Shown piece by piece: positions 1 to 5,402 of a stretch of 11,856 nucleotides of DNA (position 1 is the first letter of the stretch; each line of letters begins with the position of its first letter). The notes beneath the pieces were generated by a model. It saw nothing but the letters and a program-made list of their open reading frames with translations. It searched no databases and was not told the origin of the DNA. Both the position numbers and the translations under genes were made by a program. This DNA comes from Pseudomonadota bacterium (GTDB lineage: Bacteria > Myxococcota > Polyangia > Polyangiales > Polyangiaceae): NCBI GenBank assembly GCA_023419055.1, contig JAEZYO010000496.1:1-11856 (forward strand), read 5' to 3'.

Positions 1-688
1 GCACACGGGTGATGTCGCCCTCGACGGTCTCGAAGGCGAAGCTCGTCGCGGGCTGGTACCCCACTGAAATCACGCCCGCCACCTGCTCGGGTCCGAGCGC
101 GACGCGGAGCTCGCCGCCCACTCCGACGAAGCGGGGCGCGCCGAGCCAGCGAGGGGTCCCCTCCACGAACGCACCGAGCTCGATCTGCGCGAGACTCTGA
201 GTCCACGTGGGCTCCGGCTCGAGCGGTGGCTCGGGCGGCGGTGGTGGCGGCGGCGGCGCTGGTGGCGGGGGCTCGGGTTCGGCGACGGGCTCAGCCTGCT
301 CGTCGAGTCCCACGGCGGGCGGACGGATCGTGAGGATCACGAACACGGCGGCGAACCTCACGCGCTTTTCGCAATCGCGCGCGCTGTCGTCGAACACCTT
401 TCGATGCTCGATCCCGTCCTTCCAGATCCGGACTTCGTACTTGGTCTCGCGATCCGCGATCTCGACGCGCACGCGATGACGCGCCACGTCTTCGGACAGA
501 TCGGGCACGCGCGTGAGCGCCGCACTCTCGACCTGCGACGGCGTCGGACACTGACCTACTCCGTGTACGAACGGCTCGTTGCCCGGGTCGGGGAGGTCCC
601 GCGGCGTGTTCGCTGCCGTCGCAGGCTGCGCCGCGAGCACGGCTGCAGCAAGAAAGGAGGCGCGAAGCGAGCGGGAACTATCGACCAT
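1..688 (-). CDS. Secreted proline-rich protein, probably outer-membrane or periplasmic (3' end missing)
   Basis: The reading frame is open from ATG at 688 (complement) to the window edge, giving 229 codons with no stop, so the C-terminus is missing. Residues 1-26 look like a Sec signal peptide: arginines, then a hydrophobic stretch, then an A-T-A cleavage site. Residues about 27-125 form a compact domain with two cysteines (C47, C106) that could pair in the periplasm. Residues 133-160 are a proline/glutamate hinge with a run of eight prolines. After it come alternating hydrophobic and polar stretches ending in aromatic residues, which could be the first strands of an outer-membrane beta-barrel. 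A short CAGGGA lies just upstream of the ATG. It is divergent from the ECF sigma operon and could be a target or sensor for it, which is inference. I do not recognise the family. Confidence 0.75.
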   Translation of the reverse strand, partial: MVDSSRSLRASFLAAAVLAAQPATAANTPRDLPDPGNEPFVHGVGQCPTPSQVESAALTRVPDLSEDVARHRVRVEIADRETKYEVRIWKDGIEHRKVFDDSARDCEKRVRFAAVFVILTIRPPAVGLDEQAEPVAEPEPPPPAPPPPPPPPEPPLEPEPTWTQSLAQIELGAFVEGTPRWLGAPRFVGVGGELRVALGPEQVAGVISVGYQPATSFAFETVEGDITRV

Positions 689-706
689 TTTCCCTGAAGC
701 GACGCG

Positions 707-712
707 AGGATA
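707..712 (-). promoter_or_regulatory. Candidate -10 element of the truncated secreted-protein gene
   Basis: TATCCT on the complement lies 18 nt before the ATG at 688. The same heptamer TATCCTC occurs upstream of the UbiB-family gene at 8726. I see no convincing -35, so this rests on one hexamer and its position. Confidence 0.3.
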
Positions 713-816
713 CTCTGAGCCGCGTACTTCCCACCGCGGCAGTTAGAAAATTCCACGACGGGACGAAGTTTCGACAAGGTCCCCCGCTGAGTGCCCCTAT
801 TCAAGGAGTGCAGGCC

Positions 817-1407
817 ATGCCGACCCCGGCACCGCTCGAAAATTGGAGAGACGAGCCCGTGGACCGGGAGTCGAGCTCCGGTGAACACCCGACTTTCGAG
901 CAGCTCTACGAGGACTGGTTCGACGAGGTGTCCCGTTGGGTGCGCGCGCTCGGTGCCCCGCTCGCGGAGCAGGACGATCTCGTGCAGGACGTGTTCGTGG
1001 TCGTCCACCGGCGCCTGCCCGATTTCGACGGGACGAACGTCGCGGGCTGGCTCTACCGCATCGCTCAGCGCCGGGTTCGCGACTTCCGGCGGCTCCGCTG
1101 GGTCAAGCACGTGCTCTTCGGCGGCGTACAGCTCACCGATCAGCTGCCGAAGCTCGGGGCCGGCCCGCTCGACGCGCTCGAGACCAAAGAGAAGCAGGCG
1201 TTGCTCGAGACGCTGCTCGATCGCCTGAACGCGTCCGAGCGCGCGGCGCTCGTGCTGTTCGAGATCGAAGGCAAGAGCGGCGAAGAGATCGCGCGCCTGC
1301 AGAGCGTGCCCTTGAACACGGTCTGGGCCCGCATCCACAAGGCTCGTAAGAAGTTGAAGATACAGCTTGCCAAGCTCGACGAACGCGAGCGGCGGAGGGC
1401 AGGATAA
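817..1407 (+). CDS. ECF-type RNA polymerase sigma factor
   Basis: Encodes a sigma-70 family factor of 196 residues, the size usual for group 4 (ECF) sigmas, which redirect RNA polymerase to a small regulon. Region sigma2 spans about 27-95, with the core-binding and -10-melting helix pattern (DDLVQDVF at 53-60, then GWLYRIAQRRVRDFRR at 77-92). Region sigma4 spans about 118-185, with the helix-turn-helix GEEIARL...NTVWARIHKARKKL at 155-180. No sigma3 domain is visible between them. I start at ATG 817 because AAGGAG at 803-808 is 8 nt upstream. The in-frame GTG at 808 overlaps that ribosome binding site and is unlikely to be used. The stop codon overlaps the next gene's start as TAATG, so translation is probably coupled. 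The specific ECF group cannot be told by eye. Confidence 0.93.
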   Translation: MPTPAPLENWRDEPVDRESSSGEHPTFEQLYEDWFDEVSRWVRALGAPLAEQDDLVQDVFVVVHRRLPDFDGTNVAGWLYRIAQRRVRDFRRLRWVKHVLFGGVQLTDQLPKLGAGPLDALETKEKQALLETLLDRLNASERAALVLFEIEGKSGEEIARLQSVPLNTVWARIHKARKKLKIQLAKLDERERRRAG

Positions 1408-2108
1408 TGGAGCGCTTGAGTCGATCGGACGGGCTTCCCGCCGGCGATCGCGGTCTGGCTGATTTGTTGCGCGCGGCGGAGCCGTATCAGGCGGATCCGT
1501 TCCGCAAGCGTCGTGTGCTCGTGAAGGTGCTCGGCGCCACACGGGGGGCGCGCATCGTGCGCTGGCCACGCCTCGTCACGGCGGCCGTGATTCTCACGGC
1601 CACCGCGGCGGCTGCCGCGACCGGTGGCTTCAGCCGCGGCTACGAGGCGCTCTTCGGTTCGTCGGCGGAGGAAGCGCCTGCGTCGAGTCCGTCGGTCGAG
1701 AGCGCCGCCACGCCGCCGGTGGAGCCGGCCCCGCGCTTCGAGCCCGAGCCCGTCGTAGCCACGCCCGCGCCGGAGCCCGACGCGCCTCTGCAACCCGCCC
1801 CCAAAGAGCGCGTCCGCGCGACCAGCAAGCCGAGCGAGAACCCGGAAGACGCGGCGGCGGTGCTCGACGCCATCCGCGCGCTCCGCAAAGAGCGCGATCC
1901 GGAGCGCGCCGAGCGCCTGCTCGGCGAGTACATGAAGAGCAACCCGAACGGCGTGCTCTCCGAGGACGCGCTCGCGCTCTCGATCGAGGCCGCTGCGGCC
2001 AAGCGCGATCCACGCGCCGCCGACTACGCACGCCGCTACCTCGCGCGCTACCCGCAAGGTAAATATCGCGCAGTCGCGCAGCGCGCGCTCGAGCAAGCGC
2101 GTAAGTGA
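1407..2108 (+). CDS. Membrane-anchored partner of the ECF sigma factor (putative anti-sigma factor with helical-repeat C-terminus)
   Basis: Encodes 233 residues. Residues 1-54 form a basic, helical cytoplasmic segment. Residues 55-74 are one hydrophobic membrane span rich in Ala, Val and Thr. Residues 88-135 are a Pro/Glu/Ala-rich periplasmic spacer. Residues 147-232 are amphipathic helices resembling tetratricopeptide-like repeats (pattern A-x-R-LL-x-E-Y, then A-x-x-YA-R-R-YL-x-R-YP). The start codon overlaps the sigma gene's stop (TAATG), the usual arrangement for a sigma/anti-sigma pair. The classical zinc anti-sigma motif (H-x3-C-x2-C) is absent, because the N-terminal region has no cysteine at all. 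The anti-sigma role is therefore inferred from synteny and topology only. It could instead be an envelope protein simply co-expressed with the sigma factor. Confidence 0.8.
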   Translation: MERLSRSDGLPAGDRGLADLLRAAEPYQADPFRKRRVLVKVLGATRGARIVRWPRLVTAAVILTATAAAAATGGFSRGYEALFGSSAEEAPASSPSVESAATPPVEPAPRFEPEPVVATPAPEPDAPLQPAPKERVRATSKPSENPEDAAAVLDAIRALRKERDPERAERLLGEYMKSNPNGVLSEDALALSIEAAAAKRDPRAADYARRYLARYPQGKYRAVAQRALEQARK

Positions 2109-2203
2109 GCACCGACTGGCTCGGAACGCGCGGATCGCGCGCCGCTGATCGCTGCCGGAAACTTACGGAGCCGACGCTCACGATGTAGCGAGCGCTCGCA
2201 CAG

Positions 2204-2225
2204 AAACGAGCGCCGGCTCTCGTTT
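2204..2225 (+). terminator. Weak candidate intrinsic terminator after the sigma operon
   Basis: AAACGAG pairs perfectly with CTCGTTT across an 8-nt loop (GCCGGC inside), followed by a short T-rich run. It lies about 95 nt past the stop of the sigma partner gene and before the next start. The stem is only 7 bp, so it could be incidental. The 12-bp palindrome GCGAGCGCTCGC sits just before it at 2188-2199. Confidence 0.3.
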
Positions 2226-2269
2226 TCTCGGTCCGCTCATCGATGAACGCGGGCAGCCTTGAAGTAGCG

Positions 2270-2680
2270 ATGAGCGCCGCGACGCCGATCACGCCTGAAG
2301 AACTCGGAGAGCTCCTCGACGAAGCCATGAGCGTGCGCGAGCTCCTCGCGACCGCGCTGAAGGAGCTGACGGCGAGCGGCGTGATCCCGGCGAGCCGAGT
2401 GGACGAGCTCGAGCGGTCCCTGGGACGTCGCGGGCTCGCCGTCGACGTCGCGCTCCTGGTTCGCATCTTCCGCGAGCACTGGCCGGCGATCGAGCCCAAG
2501 CGCGCGCTCTCGTCACGTGACCTCGGCGAATTCGAGCGCTCGAGTCGCCGACTCGGCGAGGCGCTGGCGGCCCGCGCCCGCGGCGACAGGAGCAAGCGGC
2601 CGGCGCCGCGAAAACGGCCGCTCTCCCTGTTGGTCCGGGCGCGCGTGCGGGCGCGGCGCGTGCTCTCGAGCGCGCGTTGA
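2270..2680 (+). CDS. Small hypothetical protein with strongly basic C-terminal tail
   Basis: About 136 residues from ATG 2270, which follows a GAAG at 2261-2264. An in-frame ATG at 2243 would add nine residues but lacks any ribosome binding site. I do not recognise the family. The first ~95 residues are predicted helical and acidic to neutral, with a PEELGELLDEAM helix and a DELERSL helix. The last ~35 residues are dominated by Arg and Lys with Pro breaks (RSKRPAPRKRP and on to the end), as in tails that bind nucleic acid or other polyanions. There is no signal peptide or membrane span, so it is probably cytoplasmic. It ends 46 bp before the NlpC/P60 gene on the same strand. The third-position GC bias supports coding on this strand. 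Confidence 0.65.
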   Translation: MSAATPITPEELGELLDEAMSVRELLATALKELTASGVIPASRVDELERSLGRRGLAVDVALLVRIFREHWPAIEPKRALSSRDLGEFERSSRRLGEALAARARGDRSKRPAPRKRPLSLLVRARVRARRVLSSAR

Positions 2681-2726
2681 CCGCGCCGCCCAAGGACGAC
2701 CGGTCGGGCCGTGTCACACTCGGGTC

Positions 2727-3446
2727 GTGCGGCGTCCGTTCCTGACCCTCGGCCTGCTCTCGATCCCGCTGCTCGCCGCGCTCGACGCCGAGGCGCACAC
2801 GGAGGTCGAAGGAGACGCCGAGCCGACGCTGCCGGGGAAGAACGACGCCATCATCGAGCGCCTGTCGCGCATCGCCGCGACGCTGCGCGAGTCGCGTTAC
2901 AACCACACGACGGTGGTGGACGAAAAGCTCGGCCGCTACGAGTTCGATTGTTCGGGTCTCATCGCGTGGGTCCTCCGCCGAACGGCGCCCGGAGCGCACG
3001 GCGTCGTCGTCAATCGCTCGAAGACGGGGCGGCCGCTCGCGCGCGACTACTACTGGGAGATCGCGCGCACTCGCCCGGGCAGGCGCGCACCTCGCGGCTG
3101 GAACCGCGTCGAACGCGTCGAGGAAGCGCACCCCGGCGACGTCGTCGCCTGGCTCAAGCCGGAGGTGGTGCGCTCGCCCAACACCGGGCACGTCGGCTTC
3201 CTGCTCGAGCGGCCGCGCCCCACCCCCGTCATCCAAAGCGGCTTCCTGGTGCGCATCGCCGACGCCTCTTCGTACCGCCACGACGACGATGACCGGACCG
3301 AGAGCGGCCGCACCGGGTTCGGAAGCGGGACCATCCTGCTCGTCGCCGATCCGGAGAGCGGCGCGCCGAGAGCGTACGGCTGGTTCGGGCTACGCTCGAG
3401 CTGGATCCTCGAGACTCCGATCGCGATCGGCCGCGCCGTGCGCTGA
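2727..3446 (+). CDS. Secreted NlpC/P60-like cysteine peptidase
   Basis: From GTG 2727 this gives 239 residues beginning with a typical Sec signal peptide (RR, then LTLGLLSIPLLAALDAEA, cleavage near residue 23). The frame stays open upstream to 2517, but that part overlaps the previous gene and has Arg-rich non-protein-like composition, so I reject it. The catalytic motif of the NlpC/P60 family, DCSG, is at 74-77 with nucleophile C75. The general-base histidine is H155 in GHVGF. PGDVVAW at 136-142 is the usual strand before it. Family members cut gamma-D-Glu-DAP or similar bonds in cell-wall peptides, so a periplasmic wall-remodelling role is likely. No SH3b or LysM targeting domain is present. 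The third catalytic polar residue is unclear, with H185 a candidate. No strong ribosome binding site is seen. Confidence 0.82.
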   Translation: MRRPFLTLGLLSIPLLAALDAEAHTEVEGDAEPTLPGKNDAIIERLSRIAATLRESRYNHTTVVDEKLGRYEFDCSGLIAWVLRRTAPGAHGVVVNRSKTGRPLARDYYWEIARTRPGRRAPRGWNRVERVEEAHPGDVVAWLKPEVVRSPNTGHVGFLLERPRPTPVIQSGFLVRIADASSYRHDDDDRTESGRTGFGSGTILLVADPESGAPRAYGWFGLRSSWILETPIAIGRAVR

Positions 3447-3451
3447 CCGTC

Positions 3452-3481
3452 CTCCGGGTCTACTGACTCCGGGTCTACTGA
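3452..3481. repeat. Perfect 15-bp tandem duplication between convergent genes
   Basis: The unit CTCCGGGTCTACTGA occurs twice head to tail (3452-3466 and 3467-3481). It lies between the stop of the NlpC/P60 gene and the stop of the thioesterase gene on the other strand. The thioesterase TAG is inside the second copy. The first copy supplies another in-frame TAG five codons further, so the duplication does not alter the protein. Confidence 0.95.
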
Positions 3482-3903
3482 CCTTCGAGATCCGCCGGCG
3501 TGAGCCCGAGCGCCTGGAGCCACTCCGGCGTGGGTTTGATGAGCTTGCGAGCGCGCACGTCGAAGAGACCTATCGTGAAGAGCGCGTCGCAAGCGACCTC
3601 CCCCTTCTCGTCCAAGATCTGCTGCGCGAACTTCCCGACCTTGCCGGAATACGACTCCACCCAGCTCTTGATGGTGATCTTCTGGCGGAGCCGGAGCTCG
3701 CGCTGGAAGCGCAGGTTGATCTCGAGGATCGTCGGGCCGATCCCCGTAGCCATCACCTCCTTCAAGCCGTAGCCGTGCCCGGTGATGAAATCCCAGCGCG
3801 CCTCTTCGAGGATCTCGAGGTAGACGGCGTTGTTGACGTGCCCGAACGTGTCGAGGTGCCGTTCGAGGATCATGATTTCGTACGAGTGCGGCGAACCGAG
3901 CAT
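3475..3903 (-). CDS. Acyl-CoA thioesterase, 4HBT/YbgC hotdog family
   Basis: A 142-residue protein, the normal size of a single hotdog domain. The N-terminal motif HLDTFGHVNNAVYLEILEEAR (from residue 16) matches the 4-hydroxybenzoyl-CoA thioesterase signature: a catalytic Asp (D18), then G-H-V-N-N, then the long hotdog helix. Such enzymes hydrolyse acyl-CoA or acyl-ACP thioesters in the cytoplasm, and the substrate cannot be told here. The start ATG at 3903 (complement) is fixed by AAGGAG at 3916-3911, 7 nt upstream. The frame stays open to 4626, but that extension overlaps the histone-fold gene and is not coding. The gene is convergent with the peptidase gene and divergent from the histone-fold gene. 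Confidence 0.92.
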   Translation of the reverse strand: MLGSPHSYEIMILERHLDTFGHVNNAVYLEILEEARWDFITGHGYGLKEVMATGIGPTILEINLRFQRELRLRQKITIKSWVESYSGKVGKFAQQILDEKGEVACDALFTIGLFDVRARKLIKPTPEWLQALGLTPADLEGQ

Positions 3904-3935
3904 CGAGTGACTCCTTGGCCCTGAGGCGCTCTGGC

Positions 3936-3964
3936 TCTTTAGGACCCGGGCCGCGGAGCCGCAA
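3936..3964 (-). promoter_or_regulatory. Candidate sigma-70-type promoter of the thioesterase gene
   Basis: On the complement, TTGCGG (3964-3959) and TAAAGA (3941-3936) are separated by 17 bp. This places transcription start about 25 nt before the AAGGAG-ATG. Spacing is ideal, and the hexamers match consensus at roughly four of six positions each. Confidence 0.45.
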
Positions 3965-3987
3965 TCGGCAGGGTTTCGCTTCGCGAC

Positions 3988-4017
3988 TTGCCGGTGCGCG
4001 CTCGTGAGTCCTAGACT
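3988..4017 (+). promoter_or_regulatory. Candidate promoter of the zinc-finger histone-fold gene
   Basis: TTGCCG (3988-3993) and TAGACT (4012-4017) are separated by 18 bp. The start codon is at 4027, only 9 nt past the -10, so the transcript would be leaderless or nearly so. A short GAAGG just before the ATG would be too close to act as a normal ribosome binding site. Confidence 0.4.
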
Positions 4018-4026
4018 CGAAGGCCG

Positions 4027-4563
4027 ATGGCCGAGCAGGGCGGCGAGCCCACCCCGACCGGGGAATACTTCAGAGTCTGCAGCATCTGCCGGAAGCCGAT
4101 CCCGTTCCGCGCGCGCTACTACCAGTGCAGCGTTTCGACCTGCAATCGCTCGCGCACGGCACTGTTTTTCTGCTCCGTGCCTTGTTGGGACGCGCACCTG
4201 CCCGAGGCGCGCCATCGTGACGCCTGGGCCGAAGAGGTGACCGCGCCGACGCGCGAAGCCTTCGAAGCCGAGCAGCGCGAGGCCGCCGAAGCGGAGAGAG
4301 CCCGGATGGAAGACAAGCCCGAACGCGAGCGCAAGATCGTCACCGTCAAGAGCGACGAGGTGCCGAAAGACATCCTGGTCGTCGTCTCGAAGCTCAAGGC
4401 GTACGTGAAAGCCCGGTCCGGCATGAATACGTCGGACGCGGTGGCGGAGGTGCTCTCCGATCATCTGCGGCGCCTCTGCGACCTCGCGATCGACAACGCT
4501 TCCGCGGACGGGCGGAAAACGGTGCTCGACCGCGACGTGAAGCCGCTGAAAATCCTGCCCTGA
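4027..4563 (+). CDS. Zinc-finger/histone-fold fusion protein (bacterial histone)
   Basis: A 178-residue protein in three parts. Residues 18-63 carry a Cys/His array (C18-x2-C21, C34-x4-C39, C49-x3-C53, H57, H63) with the spacing of a cross-braced two-zinc finger of the MYND/ZZ/HIT kind. Residues 70-105 are a Glu/Arg-rich helical linker. Residues ~106-178 read as a histone fold: a helix ~115-131 (ILVVVSKLKAYVKARSG), loop MNTS, a long helix ~137-162, then GRKTVLDRDVKPL. GRKT matches loop L2 of archaeal histones. R163 and D170 are seven apart, like the Arg-Asp clamp of HMfB. Helix 3 is short, suggesting a dimer rather than a polymerising histone. The likely role is DNA or nucleoid binding in the cytoplasm, with the finger recruiting a partner; this is inference. 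From memory, zinc-finger histones have been catalogued in surveys of prokaryotic histones, but I cannot verify that here. Confidence 0.85.
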   Translation: MAEQGGEPTPTGEYFRVCSICRKPIPFRARYYQCSVSTCNRSRTALFFCSVPCWDAHLPEARHRDAWAEEVTAPTREAFEAEQREAAEAERARMEDKPERERKIVTVKSDEVPKDILVVVSKLKAYVKARSGMNTSDAVAEVLSDHLRRLCDLAIDNASADGRKTVLDRDVKPLKILP

Positions 4564-4683
4564 TCGCGCGCCGATTAGAAATCTGCCGAGTAGGCGGAAC
4601 GCGCCCGCACGCGCGCCGGATGTCACTCCCGAACCACCGAGAATGACTCGGCACCAGTGAGCGCGGGAGAGGCGTAGTGCTCG

Positions 4684-4705
4684 ATGGAGTTAGGAGTGAC
4701 TCCAT
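4684..4705 (+). promoter_or_regulatory. Hairpin carrying the lipoprotein ribosome binding site in its loop
   Basis: ATGGAGT (4684-4690) and ACTCCAT (4699-4705) are perfect inverted copies around an 8-nt loop TAGGAGTG. The loop holds AGGAG (4692-4696), the ribosome binding site 7 nt before the ATG at 4704. The first two bases of the start codon are in the stem. It may modulate initiation or be a DNA operator, and no other evidence decides. Confidence 0.5.
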
Positions 4706-5399
4706 GGAACGGAATAGGGTGTTCTCCGTCTTGGGTCTCGCTTTCCTCGCTACCGGTTGCATCACCGGTTCACCGCCGCCGAACGCTGCGGCCACCCCCG
4801 CCGCCCCCGAAGCGGCGGCCACCCCCGCGACGGACGCGCCGGCGACGGCGAGCGCACCGCTCGTCGTGTGGGACGGCGACAAGAACGCGAACGGCAAAGG
4901 TTGGGCCTCCTGCGGCAAGAAGGAGGGCTGCACCACGAGCATCGAACCCGCGGCGAACGAGGGTCACGCTGGCGCGGGTCTCAAGTTCAAGGCAGACGGT
5001 CCCGACTGGATCGGGATGGGTTGGAACTGGCACGGCTGGTGGCCCGAGAACGCGGGCAGCGACATCAGCGCCTACAAGGAGCTGAGCTTCCGGATCAAGG
5101 TGATCGCCGCGAACTCCAAGGAGGCGCCCGATCCGAACAGCATCGGCGTCACGATCGGCTGCTCCGCGAACGGCACGAAGGACGATTCGAAGAAGGACGC
5201 CGACGACGCGAAGGTCGCCGATTTCACGACCAACCTCACCGACGGGCAGTGGCACGACGTCGTGATCCCGCTCGCCACCTTCTTCACGGACAAGGGCAAG
5301 GACTTCGACAAGAAGTCCGCCTGGGAGCTCCGCGTGAGCACCTGGTCGCAGGATCCCCGAAAGTTCGAGATCCTGCTCGACGACATCGCGTTCCGCTGA
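4704..5399 (+). CDS. Lipoprotein with carbohydrate-binding-like beta-sandwich domain
   Basis: A 231-residue protein from ATG 4704, chosen over the in-frame GTG at 4677 because AGGAG lies 7 nt upstream and the protein then begins with a proper signal. Residues 1-19 are a lipoprotein signal peptide ending in LATGC, with C19 the lipidated residue. Residues 20-50 are an Ala/Pro/Thr-rich tether. Residues ~53-231 look like a galactose-binding-type jelly roll: VVWDGD at the start, many Trp (GMGWNWHGWW), SFRIKV, DGQWHDVVIPLA and the final ILLDDIAF strand, as in CBM families attached to glycoside hydrolases. No catalytic domain is present. It probably binds sugar or polysaccharide at the outer membrane, inferred from the fold pattern. 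The stop is 3 bp from the stop of the convergent gene. Confidence 0.8.
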   Translation: MERNRVFSVLGLAFLATGCITGSPPPNAAATPAAPEAAATPATDAPATASAPLVVWDGDKNANGKGWASCGKKEGCTTSIEPAANEGHAGAGLKFKADGPDWIGMGWNWHGWWPENAGSDISAYKELSFRIKVIAANSKEAPDPNSIGVTIGCSANGTKDDSKKDADDAKVADFTTNLTDGQWHDVVIPLATFFTDKGKDFDKKSAWELRVSTWSQDPRKFEILLDDIAFR

Positions 5400-5402
5400 G
5401 GA

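Noticed and set aside
556..1569. A 337-codon minus-strand frame opposite the sigma gene
   Set aside because: The forward strand encodes a clear sigma factor. The reverse frame shows no domain and arises from high GC.
2188..2199. The palindrome GCGAGCGCTCGC as an operator
   Set aside because: GAGCGCTC-type palindromes are common by chance at this GC content, and nothing ties it to a promoter.
2517..2726. Upstream extension of the peptidase to ATG 2517
   Set aside because: It overlaps the previous gene, is Arg-rich and would bury the signal peptide.
2289..3281. A 330-codon minus-strand frame opposite the basic-tail and peptidase genes
   Set aside because: The forward frame has the NlpC/P60 catalytic motif and a signal peptide; the reverse has only Arg/Asp-rich shadow sequence.
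3904..4626. N-terminal extension of the thioesterase frame
   Set aside because: It lies antisense to the histone-fold gene, and the perfect AAGGAG-ATG at 3903 gives the family-length protein.
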